In this document: piece after piece, positions 36,977-46,117 of the stretch
Layout: each line of letters opens with the position of its first letter
How positions within the stretch are numbered: the stretch's first letter is position 1
Origin: Liquorilactobacillus sucicola DSM 21376 = JCM 15457
GTDB lineage: Bacteria; Bacillota; Bacilli; Lactobacillales; Lactobacillaceae
Direction: 5' to 3'
Length of the DNA: 64,000 nt
Assembly: GCF_000612445.1 (NCBI RefSeq)
Contig: NZ_BALC01000005.1
Location: forward strand, 62,001 to 126,000
Made by a program: the position numbers and the translations under genes
Notes under the pieces: generated by a model
The model's input: only the letters and a program-made list of their open reading frames with translations
What the model was told of the DNA's origin: nothing
Databases searched by the model: none

Positions 36977-37144
36977 GATATCCAGCTCCTTCCCAATCCC
37001 AAGAGATTAACTAACTACTAATTTATCGTATCACTTTGATTGGAAAGATGCTACGGACCAATTATAAGGAGCTAACAAGGCCGGACTCTTTGCAATGAGC
37101 GCAGATCTTCCTGTAGAGACAAGCTGATAATATAAACAAAAAAC

Positions 37145-37244
37145 ACAGGGAGTATGTCAATAGCTGGCGTGGTTTGACTTACGGACTATATTCACACACA
37201 ATAAATAAGAAAACCGGACCAAGATTTAACTTTTGATCCAGTTT
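37145..37244 (+). repeat. Internally deleted copy of the foldback intergenic repeat with terminator
   Basis: CAGGGAGTATGTCAATA and TTTGACTTACGGA..AATAAATAAG match the two ends of the full copy at 48549-48721, with the centre missing. A terminator-like stem (37210-37244) follows. The 36977-37292 gap otherwise shows nothing gene-like. Confidence 0.6.
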
Positions 37245-37292
37245 CTTATATTAGTGAGCATTCGATTTTTAGTTGAAGGATCATCCAATTAA

Positions 37293-37541
37293 TCAGAAAC
37301 TATAATTTATGATTTGTGTATCAAACCAATCGTAGCGCATTAATTGGTGCAGAACACGGTTGACAGGAATCCAAAGACCGCTTCTCAGTAAATCGGTCAT
37401 TGTTAACATGAATATTTTGTGCTTGTTTTTACCTTTCGGAGCGGCGACCGTGATGACTTCATTCGTTTCAGTTTTTAAAATTACTTGTTGTTTTTTTAAT
37501 GCAATTACTTGTGCAGGTACAATATTATTAGTAGTATTCAT
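37293..37541 (-). CDS. Hypothetical protein, 82 residues
   Basis: It begins MNTTNNIVPAQVIALKKQQVILKTETNEVITV, a beta-rich N-terminal half, followed by a basic KGKNKHK and an aromatic C-terminal half (WIPVNRVLHQLMRYDWFD). No family recognised, no signal peptide or membrane helix. The upstream Shine-Dalgarno is weak (GGACG). An overlapping + strand frame (37360-37602) is mostly hydrophobic and less protein-like, so I prefer this one. Confidence 0.45.
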   Translation of the reverse strand: MNTTNNIVPAQVIALKKQQVILKTETNEVITVAAPKGKNKHKIFMLTMTDLLRSGLWIPVNRVLHQLMRYDWFDTQIINYSF

Positions 37542-37611
37542 AACAGATGCACGTCCAATCTTTATTTATCTGTACAATCACAAGGATAGCAGCAAAGAAT
37601 AAAGAAAGCGT

Positions 37612-37629
37612 AAACATAAATTTATGTTT
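37612..37629. promoter_or_regulatory. 18-bp perfect palindrome, candidate operator for the merR-type gene
   Basis: AAACATAAATTTATGTTT is an exact inverted repeat. Its right half overlaps a possible -35 (17 bp before GATAAT at 37645-37650) in front of the MerR-family gene at 37717. Confidence 0.5.
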
Positions 37630-37716
37630 TGTTAAAGATTGTGAGATAATAATAGCGAGAAAAGTGTTTTTAAGATGATTTGGTTATTTACGAGAATGAG
37701 TGGAGGGCAGAGCTTG

Positions 37717-38160
37717 ATGATCGGCAAAAAAAAATCTTTAAAAGCAGACATCATTATTGGAATTGGGGATCTCAGCAAAATGACGGGAGTTTCCGCGAGA
37801 CAACTCAGATATTGGGAGGAAAAGGGCTATATTCAGGCTGTTTCGGGCAAGAAAAATGCGACCCGCAAGTATAAATTTGAAATGTCATTTAAGGTTCAGG
37901 CGATTAAACGCTATCTAGATGAAGGCTATACACTGGCTAAGTCAGTGGAGCAAGCTGAGAAACTGCGAAAAAAATTTGAAATATGGAAAAAATTCCTTGT
38001 AGGAAAAGTGCAGGAAGTTGAAATCACAGACACACAACATAATTATGGTGTGATTGAATTGGGGTGTGTGGATGAAGAGCAAAAGAAGAAAATATACGGT
38101 GTAGTTGATGAAAATGGATGTCACTTTGAGTTGAGAGATTATGCAGAAGCGGATAATTAA
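37717..38160 (+). CDS. MerR-family transcriptional regulator
   Basis: About 147 residues. The winged helix is IIGIGDLSKMTGVSARQLRYWEEKGYIQAVSGKKNATRKY, the MerR/GlnR-type DNA-binding domain, followed by a helical dimerisation segment and a C-terminal beta-rich tail (GVVDENGCHFELRDY). I chose the ATG at 37717, 9 nt after GGAGGG; TTG at 37714 is also possible. The effector is unknown. It may be cotranscribed with the VOC protein 21 bp downstream, and is probably autoregulated through the palindrome at 37612. Confidence 0.85.
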   Translation: MIGKKKSLKADIIIGIGDLSKMTGVSARQLRYWEEKGYIQAVSGKKNATRKYKFEMSFKVQAIKRYLDEGYTLAKSVEQAEKLRKKFEIWKKFLVGKVQEVEITDTQHNYGVIELGCVDEEQKKKIYGVVDENGCHFELRDYAEADN

Positions 38161-38181
38161 ATTTGAAATGGGGTAGGCAAC

Positions 38182-38568
38182 TTGGAATTTAAGGGAACTC
38201 ATCATATTGCTATAATCGGGCACAATTTGAAGAAAACATTGGATTTTTATGTTACTAAGCTAGGATTTGAAATTGTAGCGCAGCATCAGCGTGCGGCTAA
38301 AAATGATGTCAAAGTGGATTTGCAAAAAAATGGTTTGATGTTAGAAGTCTTTATTAAGCCTGATGCGCCTGCAAGATTAACTTATCCAAAAGGGGAAGCT
38401 TGTGGTTTGAGGCATTTGGCCTTCGCGGTGTCAAATGTGGATGAGACCGTAGCACAGCTAAATAAGGTTGGAATTCAAACTGAGCCTGTAAGAAAAGACG
38501 ATTATACACATGATAAAATGACGTTTTTCTTTGACCCAGATGGCTTGCCACTTGAAATTCATGAATAA
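38182..38568 (+). CDS. VOC-superfamily protein (glyoxalase/YaeR type)
   Basis: 128 residues, TTG start after GGGGTAGG. Two beta-alpha-beta-beta-beta modules: THHIAIIGHNLKKTLDFYVTKLGFEI and LRHLAFAVSNVDETVAQLNKVGI, ending FFFDPDGLPLEIHE. Metal ligands His (THHIAI), Glu (LMLEVF), His (LRHLAF) and Glu (PLEIHE) are in the expected places, so it may be an active lyase or dioxygenase-like enzyme. The substrate is unknown. It follows the MerR gene by 21 bp. Confidence 0.87.
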   Translation: MEFKGTHHIAIIGHNLKKTLDFYVTKLGFEIVAQHQRAAKNDVKVDLQKNGLMLEVFIKPDAPARLTYPKGEACGLRHLAFAVSNVDETVAQLNKVGIQTEPVRKDDYTHDKMTFFFDPDGLPLEIHE

Positions 38569-38578
38569 TAGCATAAAA

Positions 38579-38620
38579 AGAGCTTAGCTTACATTAGTGT
38601 GTAAGCTAAGCTCTTTTTTT
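38579..38620 (+). terminator. Terminator after the VOC gene
   Basis: AGAGCTTAGCTTACA (38579-38593) and TGTAAGCTAAGCTCT (38600-38614) are perfect 15-bp arms followed by a T-run. Confidence 0.95.
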
Positions 38621-38723
38621 TAAAATAGAATTGCTTAATATTTTGATTATTTTATGGCTATTGACATTGGAATAGTAAGTTTATGATAAGTTTACCTTGG
38701 TAAAAGAAAAAAAGTGAGATTAA

Positions 38724-38828
38724 ATGAAAAAATACAGCAGTATTTCGTTGATAACAGGGCTTTGTGTGACATTATTTGTAATTAGAATTATGTTAGAATT
38801 GTTAAAAATAAAGTTAATTTTTAATTAA
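38724..38828 (+). CDS. Candidate small membrane peptide upstream of acnA, 34 residues
   Basis: The ORF MKKYSSISLITGLCVTLFV..IRIMLELLKIKLIFN is a basic N-terminus followed by a single hydrophobic helix. It ends 19 bp before acnA. The ribosome site is weak (AGTGAG). It could be a small membrane protein or a leader peptide; codon-level conservation is needed to decide. Confidence 0.35.
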   Translation: MKKYSSISLITGLCVTLFVIRIMLELLKIKLIFN

Positions 38829-38847
38829 ACAGAATCTAGGTGTAAAA

Positions 38848-41463
38848 ATGACTTCTGATTACAAAAGAGTTTTCAAGTCAAGCGGACAAGAGTACGGCTA
38901 CTATGACATTGCTTCTTTTATGGAAAACCAAAAACAGAATATTGAAACTTTACCTTATTCAATTCGAATATTGTTGGAGCTAACTTTACGGCATAGTGCG
39001 GACAATTCTAAGATGGAACAGTTTTTAGAAACCTTTGTGAAATGGGATGAAAAGCATGAGGCTGATGTGCCGTATAAGCCTGAAAGAGTTGTTCTGCAAG
39101 ATTTCACCGGTGTTCCGGCCTTGGTTGATCTGGCTGCCATGCGCGAAGAGGTTAAGCGGCGTGGTGGGGATGTTAAGCAAATTAATCCAGATGTCCCAGT
39201 CCATCTTGTGGTTGATCACTCTGTTCAGGTAGATATGGCGGGCAGCGACGAGGCATTTGCATACAATGTTGAACAAGAGTTCCGACGTAACAAGGAAAGG
39301 TACACTTTTTTGAAATGGGCACAGAATAGTTTTGACAATCTGACAATTATTCCGCCTGATACTGGAATAATTCATCAGGTCAACCTTGAATATCTATCAT
39401 CAGTGGTGCGTTGCACGACAGAGGGTGAAAAGATTGCTTTTCCAGATACACTGGTGGGGACGGATTCACATACTACGATGATCAATGGCTTAGGTGTTCT
39501 TGGCTGGGGTGTTGGTGGGATTGAAGCTGAAGCGAGCATGCTGGGGCAAGAATCATATTTTCCAATGCCTAAAGTTGTAGGTGTTAAGTTGACTGGAAGA
39601 TTATCTGCGACTGCTACAGCAACTGATCTGGCACTGACTTTGACGCGGTTGCTGCGTGAACATAATGTTGTCGGCAAATTTGTAGAATTTTATGGTCCTG
39701 GCTTAGAAACATTACCGTTGGCAAACCGTGCCACCATTGCTAATATGGCCCCTGAATACGGAGCTACATGCGGTTTTTTCCCCATAGATGAGCAAACATT
39801 AGCCTATCTGAAATTAACAGATCGAACGCCTGAACAAATTCAATTAGTGAGAGATTATGCCTCTGCGAACCATTTTATGTACAATGTTGAGCAAGATCAA
39901 GTCCGACACTATTCTGAATATGAAGAACTGGATCTATCAACGGTTCGCAGTAATGTTGCAGGGCCAAAAAGGCCGCAAGATTTGGTTTATCTTGAAAAGT
40001 TACCGCAACAATTTGCGAGTTACGCCAAACTGCCAAAGTACCCAGTTGAGGTAGAGGGAAAAAGGTTTGAACTGCAGCCGGGCGATTTAGGGCTAGCAGC
40101 TATTACGAGTTGTACCAACACTTCTAATCCTGAAGTGTTGATTGCAGCAGCTTTGATTGCTAAAAATGCAATTGCATCTGGTTTGAAAGTTCCAAAATAC
40201 GTCAAAACTTCTTTTTCTCCGGGATCACGTGTCGTGACAGATTATCTTGCTGCAGCGGATCTGCAGCGTTATTTAGATAATCTTGGATTTCAAATTGCAG
40301 GTTATGGTTGTATGACATGTATTGGTAATTCTGGCAAGCTGAAGGACGGGTTGCAGGAAAGATTAGCGGCTGAGCCGTATCCAGTTGCAGCAATTGAGAG
40401 CGGAAATCGTAATTTTGAGGGAAGGGTCAATCCATTGATTAAAGATACCTATTTGGCTTCGCCCCCTCTAGTAGTCGCCTATGCTTTGGCAGGAACACTG
40501 AATATTGATGTTGAGACGCAACCGCTAGGAAAGGATCTGCGAACAGGTGCAGCCGTATATCTTAAAGACTTGTGGCCTAGTCAAGAAGAAATTAGTACAA
40601 TTATTCATCAGTTTGTCAAACCGCAGCTGTTCTCTAATAACTATAGTGATATCTTCAGACAAAACAGTATGTGGAACGAATTGCAAGCTCCCAAATCTGA
40701 GACCTATCATTGGGATGCCAACTCAACTTACATCGCTGAACCAGATTTTTTCTCTGAAACAGATGCACAAGAGGATTTAACAGGGTTGCGGATTCTGGCG
40801 AAATTGGGCGACTCGATTACGACAGACCATATTTCACCAGCTGGTTTTATTGGTCAGCGAACCCCAGCTGGAAAGTATTTGCTAGGACATGGTGTCTCCC
40901 CGGCTGACTTTAACTCATACGGTTCTCGGCGAGGCAACCATGAGGTTATGATGCGTGGTACGTTAGCTAACATCAGATTGCAAAATCAATTGACACCAAA
41001 CAAACTCGGCGGGTTCACTAAGTCCTGGCTGAGTGGAGAAGAAACGACCATCTATGATGCTGCAATGGAATACAAAAAACGTGGGATCGGAACTGTGGTT
41101 TTAGCAGGGAAAGATTATGGGATGGGTTCTTCTCGGGACTGGGCAGCCAAAGGAGTGCTACTTTTAGGAGTGAAAGCAGTTATTGCTGAAAGTTTTGAGA
41201 GGATTCACCGGTCCAACTTAGTAATGATGGGTATTTTGCCATTGCAGTACCTTGCGGGAGATACAGCGGCTAAACTTGGGCTGACAGGAGATGAGAAGAT
41301 CTCAATCTTGCCAGATGGAGAGATAGCCCATGTAACTGCTGTTAATAAGGACCATACGCTAAAATTTAACGTCAAAATCAGATTTGATGCCCCGATAGAT
41401 CGAGTTTATTATGAAGAACACGGTATTTTACCTTTAGTGGTCAAGAAAAAGCTAGACGCATAA
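38848..41463 (+). CDS. acnA: Aconitate hydratase
   Basis: 871 residues, AcnA type. Iron-sulfur ligands are Cys422 (SCTNTSNPEV), Cys488 and Cys491 (GYGCMTCIGNSG). Substrate residues are seen in VGTDSHTTMINGLGVLGWGVGGIEAE, and the swivel domain has GKDYGMGSSRDWAAKG. It interconverts citrate and isocitrate. It is first of acnA-citZ-icd, with 19- and 18-27-bp gaps, clearly one operon. The start has AGGTG 6 nt upstream. A complete aconitase is uncommon in lactobacilli and implies 2-oxoglutarate synthesis. Confidence 0.97.
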   Translation: MTSDYKRVFKSSGQEYGYYDIASFMENQKQNIETLPYSIRILLELTLRHSADNSKMEQFLETFVKWDEKHEADVPYKPERVVLQDFTGVPALVDLAAMREEVKRRGGDVKQINPDVPVHLVVDHSVQVDMAGSDEAFAYNVEQEFRRNKERYTFLKWAQNSFDNLTIIPPDTGIIHQVNLEYLSSVVRCTTEGEKIAFPDTLVGTDSHTTMINGLGVLGWGVGGIEAEASMLGQESYFPMPKVVGVKLTGRLSATATATDLALTLTRLLREHNVVGKFVEFYGPGLETLPLANRATIANMAPEYGATCGFFPIDEQTLAYLKLTDRTPEQIQLVRDYASANHFMYNVEQDQVRHYSEYEELDLSTVRSNVAGPKRPQDLVYLEKLPQQFASYAKLPKYPVEVEGKRFELQPGDLGLAAITSCTNTSNPEVLIAAALIAKNAIASGLKVPKYVKTSFSPGSRVVTDYLAAADLQRYLDNLGFQIAGYGCMTCIGNSGKLKDGLQERLAAEPYPVAAIESGNRNFEGRVNPLIKDTYLASPPLVVAYALAGTLNIDVETQPLGKDLRTGAAVYLKDLWPSQEEISTIIHQFVKPQLFSNNYSDIFRQNSMWNELQAPKSETYHWDANSTYIAEPDFFSETDAQEDLTGLRILAKLGDSITTDHISPAGFIGQRTPAGKYLLGHGVSPADFNSYGSRRGNHEVMMRGTLANIRLQNQLTPNKLGGFTKSWLSGEETTIYDAAMEYKKRGIGTVVLAGKDYGMGSSRDWAAKGVLLLGVKAVIAESFERIHRSNLVMMGILPLQYLAGDTAAKLGLTGDEKISILPDGEIAHVTAVNKDHTLKFNVKIRFDAPIDRVYYEEHGILPLVVKKKLDA

Positions 41464-41482
41464 AAATATGAGGGGGGATTAG

Positions 41483-42562
41483 ATGAGTTACGTAAAGGGA
41501 TTGGCTGGTATTGTCGCAGGGCAAACAAAAATCAGTTCGACGGATAATCAAAGGTTAACCTATGCTGGTTATCCGATTGAAGAGCTGGCCCAGAAAACAT
41601 TCGAGGAAGTTGTTTTTCTATTATGGAATACACGCTTGCCGGATCAAGATGAACTGTTGAGGTTTAGGAATGATTTGGTGAGCAAGATGGTTTTACCAGC
41701 GGAAACAATCCGCTTACTGAGTTATATCGCTAGGGAACCGCAACATCCCATGAGCATTTTGCGAACAACGACTTCGCTTTTAGGAACAACTAATGATGTT
41801 GAACATGACGAACCGCCTAAGATACTTTCAAAAATGCTGACGGCAATCGCAGCAATAGTTAGAATCCGCGATGATGATCCTTTGATTGATCTTGATCCCA
41901 CTCTAGGCGTAGCTGACAATTTTTTGTATATGTTGACAGGAAAACGGCCCAATGCAGAATTGTCTGGAATGTTCAATACAGTCATGATTCTGCATGCCGA
42001 TCATGAATTTAATGCATCAACTTTCACAGCACGTGTTGTTTCTTCGACTTTTTCCGATTACTATTCTTGTTTGACTGCAGCTGTTTGTGCGTTGAAAGGT
42101 CCGTTGCACGGAGGAGCAAATGAACGCGTTTTTGAAATGTTGAGCATAATCGTAGAAAATGAGATGGATCCCCTAAGTTTTGTAGCAGAGCAGGCCCACG
42201 CTAAACGAAAAATAATGGGATTTGGGCATCGAATCTATAAAAACGGGGATCCAAGGGCTTTTATTTTGAAAGAGATTGCTGCAAAATTAGCTGAAGAAAC
42301 AAACAATCAGAAGTATTTTGAAATCCAGCAGCAGTTGGCAGATTATATGCTCAAAAATAAACAATTACATCCGAATGTTGATTATTATACGGCGCTTATC
42401 TATCACTGTTTAGGTTTAAAGAAAGAGACCTTTACTATGATCTTTGCTGCGTGTCGTACGGCGGGATGGCTGGCACATGTGATGGAACAGCGAAGTCAGA
42501 AATGTTTAATTAGACCTAATTCTGAATATATTGGTCCTAAAGAAAGGCATTGTGTCAGATAG
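41483..42562 (+). CDS. citZ: Citrate synthase
   Basis: 359 residues, the short Gram-positive type. Catalytic regions are LILHADHEFNASTFTAR (as MILHADHEFNAS), LKGPLHGGANERV (His), and GFGHRIYKNGDPRA (His), with C-terminal AGWLAHVMEQRSQKCLIRPNSEYIG. It condenses acetyl-CoA and oxaloacetate. A GAGGGGGG Shine-Dalgarno precedes it. The gene lies between acnA and icd. Confidence 0.96.
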   Translation: MSYVKGLAGIVAGQTKISSTDNQRLTYAGYPIEELAQKTFEEVVFLLWNTRLPDQDELLRFRNDLVSKMVLPAETIRLLSYIAREPQHPMSILRTTTSLLGTTNDVEHDEPPKILSKMLTAIAAIVRIRDDDPLIDLDPTLGVADNFLYMLTGKRPNAELSGMFNTVMILHADHEFNASTFTARVVSSTFSDYYSCLTAAVCALKGPLHGGANERVFEMLSIIVENEMDPLSFVAEQAHAKRKIMGFGHRIYKNGDPRAFILKEIAAKLAEETNNQKYFEIQQQLADYMLKNKQLHPNVDYYTALIYHCLGLKKETFTMIFAACRTAGWLAHVMEQRSQKCLIRPNSEYIGPKERHCVR

Positions 42563-42589
42563 CGGAACTAATAAGGGGAGATGAAAGTT

Positions 42590-43852
42590 ATGGAAGTTAA
42601 GAGAATTCAAATCGCAGGCGGAGAACTTTTGACTCCTAATAATCCAACGATTCCATTTATAGCAGGGGATGGGATTGGTCCTGAAATCTGGGAAGCTGCT
42701 AGGCGAGTTTTTGATGCGGCAGTAAGAAAAGCATATGCGGATAAGCGGAAAGTTAATTGGTTTCCGGCTTTGGCAGGTGAAAAAGCGTTTCGTGAAACGG
42801 GTGAGTGGTTACCTGAGGAAACAGTTACGACGTTGAAAAAATATCTTGTTGCGATCAAAGGACCATTGACGACGCCGGTTGGACAGGGACACCGCTCCAT
42901 CAATGTGACTTTGCGACAGAAGTTAGATCTATTTGCGTGTTTTAGGCCTGTAAAATATTATCCTGGAACGCCGTCGCCCGTCAAAGAACCCGATAAAGTC
43001 AAGATAGCTGTTTTTCGAGAAAATACAGAAGATATCTACGCAGGAATTGACTTTGAGTCGGGAAGCGCTGCTGGACAGGAACTGTTGAGGCTGCTCAAAA
43101 AAGCAGGTTTGGCTGACAGAGTGCGTTTTCCTAAGACTTCAGCATTTGCGCTTAAACCAGTTTCAAGCGAGGGAAGTAAACGCCTTGTTGGTGCTGCCAT
43201 CACATATGCACTTGAACATGGGCTGCATACAGTAACACTGGTGCATAAGGGTAACATTATGAAAAAGACAGAAGGCGGTTTTAAAAAATGGGGATACGAG
43301 ATTGCTGAAAGTTTTGGAGATAAAGTCTACCCGATGACTCATTATGAAAATACCAAAAACGAAGAAGGCGAAGCGATAGCTCAGCGGCAGCTGGTAGCTG
43401 CCAAACAAGATGGAAAGGTCATTGTTAATGACATTATTGCAGATAATTTTTTTCAGCAAGCATTATTGAATCCTTCTGCGTTTGATGTTGTTGCTACGTT
43501 GAACTTGAATGGCGATTATATCTCGGATGCTTTAGCGGCTCAGGTGGGAGGTATCGGTATTTCTCCAGGTGCAAATATCAATTATCAGACGGGACAGGCT
43601 ATTTTTGAGGCAACGCACGGAACAGCACCACAATTTGCTGGGTTGAACAAACTGAATCCGACCTCATTAATCTTATCAGGAGCGATGATGTTCGATTACA
43701 TCGGTTGGGTAAAAGCTGCGCGGCTTATTGAACAGGCTGTCGCAATTGCAATTGGACAGCGCTATGTCACTATTGACTTTGCTCAAAAAATAACAGATGC
43801 GCATGAACTGGGAACAAGAGAATTTGCTGATTATATTATTAGCAAAATTTAA
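42590..43852 (+). CDS. icd: Isocitrate dehydrogenase, cofactor preference unclear
   Basis: 420 residues from the ATG at 42590 (GGGGAG 9 nt upstream; the ATG at 42581 abuts the ribosome site). The phosphate-loop signature GHRSINVTLRQKLDLFACFRP holds Ser103, equivalent to E. coli Ser113, and NDIIADNFFQQALLNPSAFDV carries metal ligands. At the coenzyme site the sequence is HGTAPQFAG and VTIDFAQKI, where the E. coli NADP-type has HGTAPKYAG and VTYDFERLM. The residues that select NADP (Lys344, Tyr345, Tyr391, Arg395 in E. coli) are Gln, Phe, Ile and Gln. NAD+ or mixed use is therefore possible. It makes 2-oxoglutarate. Confidence 0.95.
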   Translation: MEVKRIQIAGGELLTPNNPTIPFIAGDGIGPEIWEAARRVFDAAVRKAYADKRKVNWFPALAGEKAFRETGEWLPEETVTTLKKYLVAIKGPLTTPVGQGHRSINVTLRQKLDLFACFRPVKYYPGTPSPVKEPDKVKIAVFRENTEDIYAGIDFESGSAAGQELLRLLKKAGLADRVRFPKTSAFALKPVSSEGSKRLVGAAITYALEHGLHTVTLVHKGNIMKKTEGGFKKWGYEIAESFGDKVYPMTHYENTKNEEGEAIAQRQLVAAKQDGKVIVNDIIADNFFQQALLNPSAFDVVATLNLNGDYISDALAAQVGGIGISPGANINYQTGQAIFEATHGTAPQFAGLNKLNPTSLILSGAMMFDYIGWVKAARLIEQAVAIAIGQRYVTIDFAQKITDAHELGTREFADYIISKI

Positions 43853-43933
43853 ATTGCAACAAGATGCAAACAAGAAAAAGTGTAAAGACAGATGAGAAGG
43901 ATATTATAGTCAATACAGATATTGCAGTAAAAG

Positions 43934-43985
43934 TTAAGCAGTTATGCCCAAAATCAGGTTAGGGTATGGCTGCTTAGTTTTTTTT
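43934..43985 (+). terminator. Terminator of acnA-citZ-icd
   Basis: TTAAGCAGTTATGCCC pairs imperfectly with GGGTATGGCTGCTTAG, followed by T8. Confidence 0.9.
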
Positions 43986-44114
43986 CGACTTTGAATTAAA
44001 TCTAAAAATAGCTGTATTTATTTAAAAATATAAATGTTGTTGCAGTGATAAAGGTTAAAACTGTTCTAAGTAAATGTAAGGTGCTATTCTTAAATTGAAT
44101 GGGGTGTTTGCTAC

Positions 44115-44867
44115 ATGGAGATGAAAGAGCACAATGTTAAAGCAGTACTATTTTTTGTCATTTTTGTAATGACTTTGTTGAAATTATTGCGCTGGATTGT
44201 GGGACAAAAATTCATAGATTACTGGAATACGATGCTTTTTAGCGAACTGTGTATTTTTGTGCTGGTCATTACGGTGAACCAGATGTATTTTAGAATTCCT
44301 TTAGCTTTTAAGCGTAAGTATTGGAAAACAGGTTTGTTTTTGGGTCTCCCTACACTAATCCCGACTCTTGTGAACTACTTTCAGATAAAACAGGCTCCGC
44401 CTTGGATGCTCACAAGTAAAATATTCATGTTAAGTCTACTAGTAGGCGGTTTTGAAGAACTTCTGTTCAGAGGAATATTGCTGCGAACTTTAGTAACAAA
44501 GTGGCACCACCTGAGGTACGGTCCGCTGTTAGCTTTAGTTGCGTCTAGTATGGTTTTTGGTGCTGCTCATTTAACTAATTTGACCCAACAATCGCTTTTG
44601 GCGACTATATATCAAATCGAATTTGCTTTTAGTTTAGGAATGATACTTGGTGCAGTCTATTTGAGGTCGCACAATCTATTTTTGCCTGTTTTTTTACATG
44701 CATTAATAGACAGTGGTGCATTTTTGGCCAATTGGATGAATAAAAGTATGGCAATGCAGTCTCCAGCAGCGTGGATGTTAGTCACAGGAATTATTATTTT
44801 TGCACCGTATTACTTATTGGGAGCGCTTTATGTCAGACCTAGCAAAAAAGCAGTTCTTCTTAGATGA
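44115..44867 (+). CDS. CPBP-family intramembrane metalloprotease (Abi/CAAX type)
   Basis: 250 residues with six to eight membrane segments. The three CPBP motifs are present: EELLFRG (Glu114-Glu115, Arg119), FGAAHL with its His, and a third HALID with His and Asp. In lactic acid bacteria such proteins occur in bacteriocin immunity and stress responses; here no bacteriocin gene is nearby, so the role is open. The gene appears to be single. Confidence 0.87.
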   Translation: MEMKEHNVKAVLFFVIFVMTLLKLLRWIVGQKFIDYWNTMLFSELCIFVLVITVNQMYFRIPLAFKRKYWKTGLFLGLPTLIPTLVNYFQIKQAPPWMLTSKIFMLSLLVGGFEELLFRGILLRTLVTKWHHLRYGPLLALVASSMVFGAAHLTNLTQQSLLATIYQIEFAFSLGMILGAVYLRSHNLFLPVFLHALIDSGAFLANWMNKSMAMQSPAAWMLVTGIIIFAPYYLLGALYVRPSKKAVLLR

Positions 44868-44989
44868 GGTTTTGTAGTTAAATGTTTTTAATGGACTATA
44901 CAAATATAGCTTTAAGATTTAGTACAACGAATTAGTCCATGATGAAACTAGGTGTTGCAGATATAGAAATCAAATGACGGAGTGATATC

Positions 44990-45592
44990 GTGACAGGGAA
45001 AAGAAATAATCGAAGAACGCTTTACACTAAGAAAGTGATTCGGGAAAGTTTTCTTGAATTATTAAGGTACAAGGAATTGGAAACGATAACTGTGACTGAT
45101 ATCTGCCGTAGTGCAGACATCAATCGCGGAACTTTTTATCGTTATTATCGAAATCCACTTGATCTGATGCAGCATTTGCAAGATGAACTGTATCGAAGAA
45201 GCATGTATTTGATCAAGCAGAGGTTTAAGGGTGATAGTTGTGAAATGCTTGGGACTATTTTTGAGGTATTGAAAAGTACCGATCCAGAAATAGTTAAGGT
45301 TATTATTGACAAACAAAAAGGATATACATTTTTGGAGGAAATTTTTGATGGTGCAAAGGAGGCAACACGTCCATTTCTGATGCAACGTATAAATTGGTTG
45401 ACAGATGTCCAGTTTGATTACTTTTATGCTTATATTACGAATGGTGCTATTGGGGTTATTTCACAATGGATACGCAGCGGGATGAGTCATGACACAGATA
45501 AAATTGAGAAGACCTTCTCAAGCATGTTTGAACAAAGTAAGAAATTCATGGAAGATAAGGGTTCAAAATTTCACAAATCAGAAACAAAGTAG
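44990..45592 (+). CDS. TetR-family transcriptional regulator
   Basis: 200 residues, GTG start after ACGGAGTGA. The N-terminal helix-turn-helix is TVTDICRSADINRGTFYRYYRNPLDLMQHLQDEL, and the C-terminal half resembles TetR_C domains of the DhaS type (YFYAYITNGAIGVISQWIRSGM). No obvious target lies in the same operon; it may act on its neighbours. Confidence 0.87.
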   Translation: MTGKRNNRRTLYTKKVIRESFLELLRYKELETITVTDICRSADINRGTFYRYYRNPLDLMQHLQDELYRRSMYLIKQRFKGDSCEMLGTIFEVLKSTDPEIVKVIIDKQKGYTFLEEIFDGAKEATRPFLMQRINWLTDVQFDYFYAYITNGAIGVISQWIRSGMSHDTDKIEKTFSSMFEQSKKFMEDKGSKFHKSETK

Positions 45593-45687
45593 CTTGTTTT
45601 CAGGAAATAGCTAAGTTAGGAGTAGAATGATGCATGTGTTGAAGTGAAAATAGCTTCATGTGCTAAAATTACATTGTGTGCGTACTA

Positions 45688-46062
45688 TTACTTGGGTGCT
45701 GCATGAAATACAGTTGTGACAACACTGGTGCTGCTCAGTTTATGCAAGGGAAACTGAAAGATTTCAACCTGCCACACCTGCAGGGAACCGCCAATATGGA
45801 TGGGGTGTGCAATTGCTTTGAGAACGCCATATGAAACAGGTGTGAGATGGTTAGTGTTGACACTGGCACCGATAGCGATTTGACCGTCAGGTGCTACACA
45901 GTTAGCAGCGATACTTGCCGCTGTTTCAGCTAACACAGCATTTATACCACCGTGTACAAAACCATAAGGTTGTTTAATGACATCACTCACTTTTAAAGAG
46001 ATAATTGTTTTTTGTGAGGTGCTGTGTTCAATTTTTATATTTAACTCTTCAAGTAGATTCAT
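45688..46062 (-). CDS. Hotdog thioesterase (PaaI / DHNA-CoA thioesterase type)
   Basis: 124 residues, ATG at 46062 with GGGGAGG 7 nt upstream (a TTG at 46068 is less well placed). Hotdog motif [22 protein letters not shown] and [14 protein letters not shown] match PaaI/MenI enzymes. It is divergent from menB and menE, so hydrolysis of 1,4-dihydroxy-2-naphthoyl-CoA is a good guess, giving DHNA. Confidence 0.85.
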   Translation of the reverse strand: MNLLEELNIKIEHSTSQKTIISLKVSDVIKQPYGFVHGGINAVLAETAASIAANCVAPDGQIAIGASVNTNHLTPVSYGVLKAIAHPIHIGGSLQVWQVEIFQFPLHKLSSTSVVTTVFHAAPK

Positions 46063-46117
46063 GGTCAAGCCTCCCCAAGTTAGTTGCAGCTCTATTTTAA
46101 CAGAAAGGAAGAAGAAT

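Noticed and set aside
36542-37010. Open frames antisense to lytS
   Set aside because: They overlap the kinase's membrane domain in reverse and show no protein-like features or ribosome sites.
45977-46117. N-terminal extension of menB
   Set aside because: The extra 47 codons are antisense to the thioesterase gene; the ATG at 46118 with a good ribosome site gives the standard MenB length.
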